Of a stretch of 64,000 bases of DNA, positions 1 to 8,393 are shown piece by piece (within the stretch, counting starts at the first letter, position 1; each line of letters begins with the position of its first letter). The stretch is from Burkholderia aenigmatica. GTDB taxonomy: Bacteria > Pseudomonadota > Gammaproteobacteria > Burkholderiales > Burkholderiaceae. Location: contig NZ_CABVQC010000002.1 in assembly GCF_902499175.1 (NCBI RefSeq), positions 62,001-126,000 on the forward strand, read 5' to 3'. A program made the translations under genes and the position numbers. A model generated the notes under the pieces. The model ran no database searches, was not told where the DNA came from, and saw only the letters and a program-made list of their open reading frames with translations.

Positions 1-248
1 ATGGGCCAACTGTAGGCGCGCCGGTCACGATCTCGAACACCCACCGTGGAGCAACAGTCTTGCGTCGGGGGAACAAATGGGGAGGAGGGAGGCTGCCGTC
101 GCGCGGCACATGCGTGAACCGCGTCACCGGCCGGGAGCGCGGGCAGTAAGGGTGTCCGACGGAAATAGCGTGGTGATCGGGGTGCAGCGCGAACGGCGAT
201 AGATTCGCGAGCCGGCTGTCGTCGCCTGCCCCGGGTTGGAGGCGGGCT
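1..248. other. Left-edge stretch without recognised gene
   Basis: No open frame here reads like a protein, and no RNA gene or terminator was recognised. It lies downstream of the leftward AraC-type regulator that ends at 249, so it may hold the end of that transcript. Confidence 0.4.
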
Positions 249-1166
249 TCAGCCGGCCGGGTCGCTGCCGAGACCGCGATAGGTGCGCGGCGAGCAACCC
301 ACGATGCGCTTGAACGCGTGTCCGAACGCGCTATCCGAGTCGTAACCGAGCTGCTGCGCAATCGCCGACACGGACACGTTCGAGCGGCGCAGTTCGCGCA
401 TCGCGAGCTGCACCCGCCAGCGCAGCACGTACTCGAGCGGCCCGAATCCCATCCGCCGCTTGAAATGCAGCGCGAACGTCGAACGCGATACATGACAGCA
501 CGCGGCAAGATCCTCGACGGTCCAGCGTCGTGCCGGGGTCGCGTGAATCGCGCTGAGCGCCGCCGTGACCCGCGCATCCCCGAATGCGGCGAGCCATCCG
601 GTGTTGTCGGGCGCGCCCTCGGTCACGTAGAGCCGAAGGATATGCACCAGCATCATGTGCCCGAGCTGCCTGACCATGAGCGACGCCCCCGGCGACGACG
701 CGCCGAATTCGTGTGCGAGCTGCTGCAACGCCCAGCGCATCACCGCCGCCTGCTCCGACTCTCCGTTCACGACAACCACCGGAGGCAGACCGCCGAGCAA
801 CAGCTGCGCACCGTCCTCGTACGAGAAGCGGCCGCCGATCAGGAAACAATTCGTCGGCTCGCCGTAGTGCGCGATGCCGCTCTCGGTATTCACGTACACC
901 TCAGCCGCGGCGACCGGCGCGACGGCCGGATCGCTCGCCAGCCAAAACGCGCGAGGCGCGGTGAGCAGAAAGCAATCGCCCGCGCGCAGCCGGACGGGCG
1001 GACCGGCACCATCGACCGTCAGCCAGCACGAACCTTCGACGATCGCATTGAACTTGATCCCGTCGGGCGGGGGAAGGGCGATCGCCCAGTCTCCACCGGC
1101 GCGCAGGCCCGTGAAATAGGAGTCGCGCGTTTCCAGCAGCGACAGCACCTCCGATAGCGGATCCAT
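249..1166 (-). CDS. AraC-family transcriptional regulator with cupin sensor
   Basis: A 305-residue regulator. The N-terminal half is a cupin-like sensor domain of the kind found in many AraC proteins. The C-terminal ~100 residues carry the two helix-turn-helix motifs of the family (first around VEDLAACCHVSRSTFALHF, second around VSAIAQQLGYDSDSAF, followed by the usual FKRIVGCSPRTYR end). I place the start at 1166 (MDPLSEVL) because GAGGG lies five bases upstream; an in-frame ATG at 1214 would add 16 untypical residues. It is divergent from the short-chain dehydrogenase at 1305, which it very probably controls. This regulator-dehydrogenase pairing is common in Burkholderia. The inducer cannot be read from the sequence. 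Confidence 0.88.
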   Translation of the reverse strand: MDPLSEVLSLLETRDSYFTGLRAGGDWAIALPPPDGIKFNAIVEGSCWLTVDGAGPPVRLRAGDCFLLTAPRAFWLASDPAVAPVAAAEVYVNTESGIAHYGEPTNCFLIGGRFSYEDGAQLLLGGLPPVVVVNGESEQAAVMRWALQQLAHEFGASSPGASLMVRQLGHMMLVHILRLYVTEGAPDNTGWLAAFGDARVTAALSAIHATPARRWTVEDLAACCHVSRSTFALHFKRRMGFGPLEYVLRWRVQLAMRELRRSNVSVSAIAQQLGYDSDSAFGHAFKRIVGCSPRTYRGLGSDPAG

Positions 1167-1304
1167 GCATCCCTCGGACGATCTCGACGAAAAACCGGAT
1201 TTTATTGCATTCACAGTCCAGGAACGTCACCCGACAATGAATGCCATGCATCGACGCGGCCGACACACGGCCGCGAGCGTCATGCATCACTTCAGGAGTC
1301 TTCC

Positions 1305-2270
1305 ATGACGAGTCATCAGATACCCGTGCATTCCGGTTTCAGTTCCGCATCGACTGCCAGCGACGTGCTGGCCGGCCTCGATCTGGGCGGCAAGACCGTG
1401 ATCGTGACGGGCGGCCATTCGGGCCTGGGCCTCGAAACGTCGCGCGCACTCGCACTGGCGGGTGCGAACGTCGTCGTCGGCGCACGGGATCCCGAGGCCG
1501 CGCGCGCCGCGACACACGGCCTGAGCGGCGTCGAGATTACCGCGCTCGACCTCGCCGATCTGGGCAGCGTAGCCGCATTCGCCGCGCGCTTCGTCGACGC
1601 ACGACGCGACGTGCACATCGTGATCAACAGCGCAGGCATCATGGCGTGCCCCGAGACGCGCGTCGGCGATGGCTGGGAAGCGCAGTTCGCGGTCAACCAC
1701 CTCGGCCATTACGCGCTCGTCAACCGACTGTGGCCCGTGCTCGCGCATGGCCACGGCGCACGCATCGTCGCGGTGTCGTCGCTGGGGCATCGGCTGTCGC
1801 CGATCCGCTGGGACGACGTCCAGTTTGCGCACGGCTACGACAAATGGCTGGCATACGGACAGTCCAAGACCGCAAACGCGCTGTTTGCGGTGCAGCTCGA
1901 TGCGCTCGGCGCGCGCAGCGGCGTCAGGGCCTATTCGCTGCATCCGGGCAAGATCGCCACGCCGCTGCAGCGGCATCTGACCCACGCGGAAATGATGGCG
2001 CAAGGCTGGGTGGACGAGCGCGGGGCGCCCATCGATCCGACCTTCAAGACAACCGCACAAGGTGCCGCGACCCAGGTGTGGGCGGCGACGTCGTCACGCC
2101 TGGCGCATCTCGGCGGGGTCTACTGCGAGGATTGCGACATCGCAACCGTGACCACGAGCGACGAGGAAGCTGGGGTGCGACCGCACGCGATCGATCCCGG
2201 AGAGGCCGAACGCCTTTGGGCGCTGTCCGCCGAACTGACCGGCATCGACGTCTTCGCCACGCGGCGCTGA
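1305..2270 (+). CDS. Short-chain dehydrogenase/reductase (SDR)
   Basis: A 321-residue NAD(P)-dependent oxidoreductase of the classical SDR fold. Visible motifs are the TGGHSGLG nucleotide-binding glycine motif near residues 35-42, an NSAG motif and the catalytic YGQSK (YxxxK). The C-terminal part resembles retinol-dehydrogenase/WW-domain-oxidoreductase-type SDRs, which act on alcohols or ketones. AGGAG stands upstream of the ATG. The gene is divergently paired with the AraC-type regulator at 249-1166 and is followed by a hairpin at 2325-2350. Substrate unknown. Confidence 0.88.
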   Translation: MTSHQIPVHSGFSSASTASDVLAGLDLGGKTVIVTGGHSGLGLETSRALALAGANVVVGARDPEAARAATHGLSGVEITALDLADLGSVAAFAARFVDARRDVHIVINSAGIMACPETRVGDGWEAQFAVNHLGHYALVNRLWPVLAHGHGARIVAVSSLGHRLSPIRWDDVQFAHGYDKWLAYGQSKTANALFAVQLDALGARSGVRAYSLHPGKIATPLQRHLTHAEMMAQGWVDERGAPIDPTFKTTAQGAATQVWAATSSRLAHLGGVYCEDCDIATVTTSDEEAGVRPHAIDPGEAERLWALSAELTGIDVFATRR

Positions 2271-2665
2271 CATTCACCCGGGTTGCGACCACGCGCGCCA
2301 TGCCGCGGCCATTTCACGCTTTTTCCGGTCCGGTGAAGTTGCCGGACCGGCGTTTTCGAATGGTCTGGTTTCGATCATGGCGACACCATTTGGATAACTT
2401 TTCTTATCACAATAGACTTATTTAATTACAAAACTGGCCGATTCCAAAACGTGTCTGAGCGAAGGCTGGGGAGGGGAATCGACCGCATCGCGCGGCCGGA
2501 TTGCGATTGATGCCGCGGCGCTTGCGCCGTGGCCAACGATGAGGCCCACGATCGGCCTCGCTGTCGGGACGCCGGCAACGCACCGGCCCGAGCGCCGATC
2601 GTCGCGCGCCCGGCATGGCTGTCTGTCCGGAGGGGCAAGGGCAGGGCAGTTGCCGGCGCGCACCG
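2271..2665. other. Intergenic region between convergent genes
   Basis: About 395 bases between two convergent genes. It contains the hairpin at 2325-2350 and a conspicuously AT-rich patch at about 2395-2435 with runs of T and A. No gene-like frame was recognised. Confidence 0.5.
2325..2356 (+). terminator. Terminator-like hairpin after the SDR gene
   Basis: A perfect 9-bp stem, CCGGTCCGG with CCGGACCGG, around an 8-base loop, followed by CGTTTTC. It lies 54 bases past the SDR stop codon and before the convergent catabolic operon. The T tract is short, so efficiency is uncertain. Confidence 0.6.
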
Positions 2666-3892
2666 CTATCGAGCCGGTTCGCTGTCGCGCCAGCGCGCCA
2701 TCAGCGTGTTCGACGGCAGCGTTTCATCGAGCAGCTTGCGCGCGGCCCCGACGCCCGAGACCGGCAGCCCTTGCGGATCGAGCAGCCCGAGCTGCACCAG
2801 CACGCTCGCCTGATCCCAGTAAATATGCTCGTTGTAGAGCTTCGGCCCGCGAAACGCGACGACGACGATCATCGGAATCTCCACGCGCTTGCCGGTAGGC
2901 GCCACGCCCGGCAATAGCCAGTCGATTTCGCGGTCGTGCGTGAACGTCAGGATGAACTCGTCCACCATGCGATCGACGCCGACCACGCGCGAAATCGGCA
3001 CCATCGCCATGTCGGCGGGGTTGTTGTGGATGAAGTGGTGCGTGTAGAAGCGCTTGAGCTCCGTGTAGCCCGTGCCGCCCGTCATCGTCGGCACGTGATT
3101 CACGTAGGGTTCGGGCACCATCGTCTGCATCGTTTCTTCCGGGTCGCGCGCGGCGAATTCCAGATAAAAATGATGATCGGCGAGCGCGCCGAGATCGTAA
3201 TCGGGACCCAGCATCTTTCGGAACACCGCGAGGCTGCGCGTATGCGCGGACATCGCTGCCGTCTTCACGAAGGTCGGGCCGCTGCGGCTGAACGCATGGC
3301 CGGCGCCCGCGTATTCGTACAGCTTGATGTTCGGCCTGCCGTCGAGCGCCGTGCGTATCGCGGCCACGGTTTCGGGCGGATTGAGTGGATCGTCCACGCC
3401 GAAATGCAGCGCCATCGGGCACGCGATACGTGCCGCGAGATCGAGCGACTGCTCGATGCCCACGCCGTAATAACCGACCGCACAATCGACGCCGCACTGC
3501 GCCGCGGCGAGATACGCGAGCTTGCCGCCGAGGCAGAAGCCGAGCACGCCGACCTTGCCGGTCGATTCGGGCAGCGCGCGAGCGTAATCGACGGTCGCGC
3601 GGATATCGGCAACGGCACGCGCCACATCGAAGCGCTGGTAGTAGTCGAACGCTTTCGCATGATCCTCCTCGCCGTAACCCAGCTCGATGTTCGGCGCGAA
3701 CGGGTGGAACAGGTCCGGCGCGATCACGACGTACCCCTCCGCCGCATACAGGTCGGCGACTTCACGCATCTCGGCATTCACGCCGAAAATTTCCTGCAGC
3801 AGCACGATGGCCGGTCCGTTGCCGCTTTCCGGCAACGCGAGATAGGCGTCGAACGCCGTGTCGCCGCTGCCGATTCTGATTTGCTTCGTCAT
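2666..3892 (-). CDS. Dienelactone hydrolase fused to SnoaL-like domain
   Basis: A 408-residue two-domain protein. Residues 1-235 form a dienelactone hydrolase alpha/beta-hydrolase: nucleophile Cys120 in GFCLGG, acid Asp167 in GVDDP and His199 in AGAGHAF are all present, so it should hydrolyse an enol-lactone or other ester. Residues ~250-408 look like a SnoaL/NTF2-fold ester-cyclase-like domain (HHFYLEF, then IPMIVVVAFRG). The start at 3892 (MTKQIRI) is chosen because translation upstream of it is not family-like. It is the last gene of the leftward Rieske dioxygenase operon, 52 bases after the SDR stop codon. This fits opening of a lactone formed late in aromatic ring degradation. The fusion is known in Burkholderia-type genomes but its exact substrate is not. 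Confidence 0.85.
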   Translation of the reverse strand: MTKQIRIGSGDTAFDAYLALPESGNGPAIVLLQEIFGVNAEMREVADLYAAEGYVVIAPDLFHPFAPNIELGYGEEDHAKAFDYYQRFDVARAVADIRATVDYARALPESTGKVGVLGFCLGGKLAYLAAAQCGVDCAVGYYGVGIEQSLDLAARIACPMALHFGVDDPLNPPETVAAIRTALDGRPNIKLYEYAGAGHAFSRSGPTFVKTAAMSAHTRSLAVFRKMLGPDYDLGALADHHFYLEFAARDPEETMQTMVPEPYVNHVPTMTGGTGYTELKRFYTHHFIHNNPADMAMVPISRVVGVDRMVDEFILTFTHDREIDWLLPGVAPTGKRVEIPMIVVVAFRGPKLYNEHIYWDQASVLVQLGLLDPQGLPVSGVGAARKLLDETLPSNTLMARWRDSEPAR

Positions 3893-3944
3893 GGATGGAT
3901 TCCCGATGGAGTAGGGTGGAGACACTGCGGATTTGCACTGCGCG

Positions 3945-4793
3945 TCACTGCGGAGGCTGCCGACCGAACCACTCGCGCGGCGACACGCCCTGATCCGGGC
4001 CGAGCATCGAGAAGCCGCCGTCGACGGGCACGTCGACACCGGTGATCCACGATGCGTCGTCCGAACAGAGAAACGCGACGACACGGCCGATCTCGTCGCC
4101 ACGGCCGACGCGGCCGAGCGGATGCAGCGGCCGGCCGACGCGGTCCGCCAGCTCGACCGAGCCGCCGGCGAGGCGTTCGAGCGACGGCGACCACGTCCAG
4201 GCCGGCGACACGCTGACCGCCCGCAGCCCGCGCGGCGCGAGATCGACCGCGAGATTGCGCGTCAGCTGCAGCAGCGCCGCCTTCGACGCCGGATACAGCG
4301 CGCGACCGGCCGCGCCGAACTTGCCGCCGACACTGCCGAGATTGACGATAACGCCGCCGCGCCGCAGGTGCGGCGCCGCCTTCTGCGCGAGGATCGCCGC
4401 CGACACGAGATTCACGTCGAGCAGGCGCGCCCATTGTTCGCGGGTCGACGCAAGGCCGGCGTCGTCGTAGCTGCACGCGTTGTTCACGATGAGATCGAGG
4501 CCGCCGAATGCGTCGATGGCCATCGCGATCGCGCGGTCGAGCTGCACGTCGTCGGTGACGTCGGTCGGCGCGAAGCGCGCCGATGCGCCGATCGAAGCGG
4601 CCAGCGCGTGCCCCGCGTCGGCGTCGAGCCCCGCGATCAGCACGCGAGCGCCTTCTTCCGCGAGGCTGCGCGCGATGTCGGCGCCGAGCCCCTGCGTCGC
4701 GCCGGTGACGATCGCGACCTTGCCTTCGAGGCGCGCGGCCGCGTTGCGCGACCGATCGCGCAACCGGGCTTCCGGGGTAGGTGTCGTGCTCAT
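3945..4793 (-). CDS. SDR-family dehydrogenase of the dioxygenase operon
   Basis: A 282-residue classical SDR with TGATQGLG near residues 30-37, an NNAC motif in place of the usual NNAG, and a YPASK active site, ending with the family's ITGVDVPVDGGFSML. Such enzymes commonly re-aromatise the cis-dihydrodiol made by a ring-hydroxylating dioxygenase, the likely role here. The start ATG at 4793 overlaps the upstream isochorismatase-fold gene's stop (ATGA) and has GGAGGG upstream, so translation is coupled. Substrate unknown. Confidence 0.87.
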   Translation of the reverse strand: MSTTPTPEARLRDRSRNAAARLEGKVAIVTGATQGLGADIARSLAEEGARVLIAGLDADAGHALAASIGASARFAPTDVTDDVQLDRAIAMAIDAFGGLDLIVNNACSYDDAGLASTREQWARLLDVNLVSAAILAQKAAPHLRRGGVIVNLGSVGGKFGAAGRALYPASKAALLQLTRNLAVDLAPRGLRAVSVSPAWTWSPSLERLAGGSVELADRVGRPLHPLGRVGRGDEIGRVVAFLCSDDASWITGVDVPVDGGFSMLGPDQGVSPREWFGRQPPQ

Positions 4794-5428
4794 TCGCCCT
4801 CCGTTTGCGAGCCCGCGCCGAACAGCCCGGCGACGGTGGAAATGGTCGCGATCAATCGCATCGATTCGAGCGACGCGTCGTGCTGCCGGCGATCCGCGCA
4901 TGCGCACGCATCGGCCGCGACGGTCACGCGGTAGCCGAGATCGGCTGCGTGACGCGCAGTCATTTCCACGGTCGAATGCGTCGCGACGCCGGCAACGATC
5001 ACGTGACGCACATCGTGTGCCGTGAGCATCTGTTCGAGCGGCGTGCCGATGAAGCCGCTCGTGCACCGGTGATGCACGACGTAATCGAGTGCGCGCGCCG
5101 GATCGGGCTCGAGCGTCGGATGGAAGCGGGCGCCCCAACTGCCGTCGCGCACCGCGCCGAGCTCGGCCGTGCGCACGAAGATCGGCGCGTTGCGCGGCAG
5201 GTCCGCATAGTCGTCGCGGAACGCGATGCGGACATGGACGATCGGCAAACCGTACCCGCGCGCGCCGGCCAGCAGCGCGCGAGCCGCATCGAGCACGGCC
5301 GCACGCTCGGGCTGATCCGTGTCGAAGCCCACGCGGATCTTGCCGCGCGGATCGAGCACGTCGTTCTGGTAATGCAGCGCGATCACGGCCGTGCGCGCCA
5401 GCGATCCCGACAGCGCCGTGGCGTTCAC
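4790..5428 (-). CDS. Isochorismatase-fold hydrolase, catalytic residues altered
   Basis: A 212-residue cysteine-hydrolase-fold protein (isochorismatase/nicotinamidase superfamily). The start is a GTG at 5428 that overlaps the beta-subunit stop (GTGA), with GGAGGT upstream. The acidic residue is kept (Asp23 in HYQNDVLD), but the position of the usual Lys is His120 and the position of the nucleophilic Cys in GVATxxC is Thr153. It therefore probably does not do amidase chemistry through a thioester; like PhzD-type isochorismatases it might hydrolyse without a Cys, or it may have another role. It sits in the middle of the dioxygenase operon, so a function in the same pathway is expected. Confidence 0.85.
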   Translation of the reverse strand: MNATALSGSLARTAVIALHYQNDVLDPRGKIRVGFDTDQPERAAVLDAARALLAGARGYGLPIVHVRIAFRDDYADLPRNAPIFVRTAELGAVRDGSWGARFHPTLEPDPARALDYVVHHRCTSGFIGTPLEQMLTAHDVRHVIVAGVATHSTVEMTARHAADLGYRVTVAADACACADRRQHDASLESMRLIATISTVAGLFGAGSQTEGE

Positions 5429-5955
5429 ACGAACACCTCCAGGTTGGCGAGCGCGTCGGTCGAATTGACGAGATCGACGCGCTTCAGATAGATCTTCCAA
5501 TCGTCGCCACGCGTGTCGAGCTTGTGCGTGACGAGCCCCGCCAGCGTGCGCTGCCCGAGCCGCCATTCGTGGACGATCAGCGTCGAGTGGACGATCAGCC
5601 GCCCGGCTGCGTCGCGGCCGTCGACGATCACGTTGCCGACGAGGCGCGCGGTGCGGGTCGTCGGCTGCTGCGACCAGTTACGCAGGTTCGTCACGCGGCC
5701 CGCACGCACCTCGCGCAGCGTCGCATCCTCCCAGAACAGCGAGATATGGTCGCGCGGGCTGGCCTGGCCCGGCTCGTGCGGCAGCCAGTACATGCCGTCG
5801 GGCGTCCACAGGTCGAGCCATGGGTCGAACGCGCGCGTATCGAGCAGCCGCGCCTCGCGAAACAGGAATTGCGCCGCGTCCGCCTGCAACGTGGCATCAC
5901 GGGCGGCTGCGTCGACCGCCACGGTCGACAGATCGAAAGACGGGTCGTGCAGCAT
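5425..5955 (-). CDS. Ring-hydroxylating dioxygenase beta subunit
   Basis: A 176-residue small subunit of a Rieske non-heme iron dioxygenase with the SnoaL/NTF2-like fold. It has the family signature of an N-terminal QFLFREARLLDTR helix followed by WLDLWTPDGMYWLP, a conserved middle and a C-terminal KIYLKRVDLVNS strand. It has no catalytic metal of its own and forms the alpha3beta3 hexamer with the product of the preceding gene. Its ATG overlaps the alpha-subunit stop codon by one base (TGATG). Confidence 0.92.
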   Translation of the reverse strand: MLHDPSFDLSTVAVDAAARDATLQADAAQFLFREARLLDTRAFDPWLDLWTPDGMYWLPHEPGQASPRDHISLFWEDATLREVRAGRVTNLRNWSQQPTTRTARLVGNVIVDGRDAAGRLIVHSTLIVHEWRLGQRTLAGLVTHKLDTRGDDWKIYLKRVDLVNSTDALANLEVFV

Positions 5956-7292
5956 CAGGCAACTCCTTCGACAGCGTTGGCGGGGACGGTGGTTTCATCG
6001 ACCATGAAGCGCTTCCATGCGACGAACTGGTTGCGCATCGGCAGCTCGCTGGTGCCGTTGATCGACACGAAGCCGTCTTCCGTCACGCGATCGGTGCCCG
6101 CATAGCGATGCATGCTCACCCATTCGCCGCCGCGCGTCTGGTTGCCTTCCTGGCAGCGCGCGTAGACCTCGACGTCGTCAGGCATCACGTTCGACGACGG
6201 CGAATTGATCACGTTCGCGTAGGTCAGCGCGCGCTCGAACACCGCGTCGGGCGCGCCCTTCAGCCGGAACAGCTGGATTTCGACGAGCGTCTTGTCGACC
6301 GCGATCGGCCGGATCACACGAAACTGCTGGAACACCGTATGCGGCGAACCGCTGCCGTAGATCACGGTGTTGTGGCGGTTCATGCCGAGAATCCGGCGCG
6401 CGCGTTCGTCGCCGTAGGCGTCGGCGAGCACCGCGAAATGCGCGCTCGACACGGGGTCGCGCTCGGCGGCCGCCGGATCGAAAATCCCTTCCATATAGCC
6501 GTGGCCGTACGCGTAGGCGCGCAGTTCGAGCTTTTCCCAGAACGCGTAGGGCTCGCCGTTGCCGTCCATGATGAGCAGCTCGAACGGCATCGCGCCCATC
6601 TGCGCGGCCTGCTCCCGGGCCGATACCACCGACGATTCGTGCGTGACGGGCGCATGCATCGTGTCGTGCAGGTTCTCGTAGAACACTTTCCAGTTCGAGC
6701 GCTGCAGCACGCGGAACACACCGCCCGTGACCTCGACTTCGCCCACCGGCGAGCGGTCGCACAGATTGTCGATCGACGAGACGACGCCGTTCAGGAACGT
6801 CCGGAGATCAGGCCCTTCGGCGCTCTGGCTGGCAAACACGAAGCCGCGATAGCTGTCCACGCGCGCGACGCGGCGCATCGAGAAATCCGGATGCTTCGGA
6901 TCGAAACAGGTGTTCTGCAGGCCGTTGCGCAGCGGCGCCGACAAGTGCGTGCCGTCGTGCCTGAACGTCCATGCATGGTACGGACACCGGAAGAATTTTC
7001 CGACGCAGCCGTCGCCGTCCGGCACGATCTTCGCCCCCTTGTGCGGACACCGGTTGTAGACGACGTGGACCGCGCCGTCCGTGCCGCGCACCATCACGAC
7101 GTCCTGGTCGCCGATGCGCGTCGTGTGATAGTCACCGGCGGCCTTGACCTGGCTTTCGTGGCCGACGTAGATCCACGCCTGGCCGTAGATCCGTTCCATT
7201 TCCAGCTCGAAGATCGCGGGATCGGTATAGAGACGCTTGTGCACACTGTCGGGGCGGACCAGGCCCGCGAGGGTTTCGTTGGTCAGGCTCAT
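5955..7292 (-). CDS. Ring-hydroxylating dioxygenase alpha subunit (Rieske)
   Basis: A 445-residue catalytic subunit that adds both atoms of O2 to an aromatic ring. The Rieske [2Fe-2S] ligands are visible as Cys82/His84 (CPH) and Cys103/His106 (CPYH). The mononuclear iron site is in the helix with Asp210, His213 and His218 (LHDTMHAPVTH). The start at 7292 is preceded by AAGGA; an in-frame start upstream would add 28 poor residues. It lies 38 bases after the reductase gene. The overall type is benzoate/phenylpropionate/anthranilate-like, but the substrate cannot be assigned. Confidence 0.93.
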   Translation of the reverse strand: MSLTNETLAGLVRPDSVHKRLYTDPAIFELEMERIYGQAWIYVGHESQVKAAGDYHTTRIGDQDVVMVRGTDGAVHVVYNRCPHKGAKIVPDGDGCVGKFFRCPYHAWTFRHDGTHLSAPLRNGLQNTCFDPKHPDFSMRRVARVDSYRGFVFASQSAEGPDLRTFLNGVVSSIDNLCDRSPVGEVEVTGGVFRVLQRSNWKVFYENLHDTMHAPVTHESSVVSAREQAAQMGAMPFELLIMDGNGEPYAFWEKLELRAYAYGHGYMEGIFDPAAAERDPVSSAHFAVLADAYGDERARRILGMNRHNTVIYGSGSPHTVFQQFRVIRPIAVDKTLVEIQLFRLKGAPDAVFERALTYANVINSPSSNVMPDDVEVYARCQEGNQTRGGEWVSMHRYAGTDRVTEDGFVSINGTSELPMRNQFVAWKRFMVDETTVPANAVEGVA

Positions 7293-7330
7293 GCGTTTTC
7301 CTTGCTCGGAGAGAGACGATTGGGACGGGT

Positions 7331-8290
7331 TCACAGATCGAGGACGAGGCGCGCGCTTTTCGCGCGCGACACGCACGGGCAGAACGAACCGCTGGCGTGC
7401 TCGTCGTCGGTGAGGCAGATGTCGCGATGATCGGGCTCGCCGTCGAGCAGCCGGACCGCGCAGACGCCGCAGTCGCCGCGCCGGCAGTCATAGAGCGGGT
7501 CGAGCCCCGCTTCGATCAGCGCATCGAGGATCGACGTGCCGGCCGGCACGTCCAGCACGCGCTCCGACGCCGCGAGCCGGACTTCGAGCGGCGCGTCGTC
7601 GCCTGCCGGAACGGCCGCCGCAAAGCGCTCGCTGTGCAGCGTATCGTCGCGCCAGCCGAGACGCCGGGCCACGGCGAGCGTCGCTTCGATGAGCCCCATC
7701 GGGCCGCACACGTACAGATGCGTGCCGGGCTCCGGTGCGCCTATCGTGTCTGCCAGCGGCATGCCGCGCGCCGGGTCGCCGTTGTCGAACCAGCAGGTCG
7801 CGCCGGGCAGCGCGGCCACTTCGTCCCGATAGGCCATCGAAGCGGCATCGCGCGCGGCGTAATGCAGCGTGAACGTGTGCCCGGCGTGCGCCAGTTCGCG
7901 CGCCATCGACAGGATCGGCGTGATGCCGATACCGCCCGCGATCAGCAGATGCCGCTGTGCTTTCGGGGCAAGCGGGAAATCGTTTCGGGGCGGATCGATA
8001 TCGAACGCGTCGCCAGGTACGCACGCGTGCATCCATTGCGAGCTGCCGCTTCCGGCGGCTTCGCGCAGCACGGCGATTTCATAATGGTCGACGGAAGCGG
8101 CGCCCGCGTCGGCGTTCACGAGCGAATACGCGCGCCGTTGCGGGCGAGGGGAGAGCGGCACGTGTACGCCGATATGCGCGCCGGCGTCGAAGCCGGGTAG
8201 CGGCGCGCCGTTCGCGGCGACAAGGTGCAATCGGCGGATTGCAGGCGTCAGCGCCTCGATGCGCGCGACGCGGATTCTGAGCAGGGACAT
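7331..8290 (-). CDS. Phthalate/vanillate-type oxygenase reductase
   Basis: A 319-residue electron-transfer partner of the dioxygenase. It has an N-terminal flavin-binding barrel (RRAYSLVN), an NAD-binding domain (LIAGGIGITPILSM, later YVCGPMG) and a C-terminal plant-type [2Fe-2S] ferredoxin domain with CRRGDCGVC and a distal Cys. The domain order (flavin, NAD, ferredoxin last) is that of phthalate dioxygenase reductase and VanB, not BenC. The start at 8290 has GGAG upstream. First structural gene of the leftward operon, 103 bases downstream of the AraC-type regulator. Confidence 0.92.
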   Translation of the reverse strand: MSLLRIRVARIEALTPAIRRLHLVAANGAPLPGFDAGAHIGVHVPLSPRPQRRAYSLVNADAGAASVDHYEIAVLREAAGSGSSQWMHACVPGDAFDIDPPRNDFPLAPKAQRHLLIAGGIGITPILSMARELAHAGHTFTLHYAARDAASMAYRDEVAALPGATCWFDNGDPARGMPLADTIGAPEPGTHLYVCGPMGLIEATLAVARRLGWRDDTLHSERFAAAVPAGDDAPLEVRLAASERVLDVPAGTSILDALIEAGLDPLYDCRRGDCGVCAVRLLDGEPDHRDICLTDDEHASGSFCPCVSRAKSARLVLDL

Positions 8291-8393
8291 CCAGCGGCTC
8301 CGTCGAATTCGGACGGATCGACTGTATGCGGACGAATTTTCCGCGAATATCCACCGAGCGCAGCGCCTGTCCGGCGTGCGCAGAATTTCGTGC

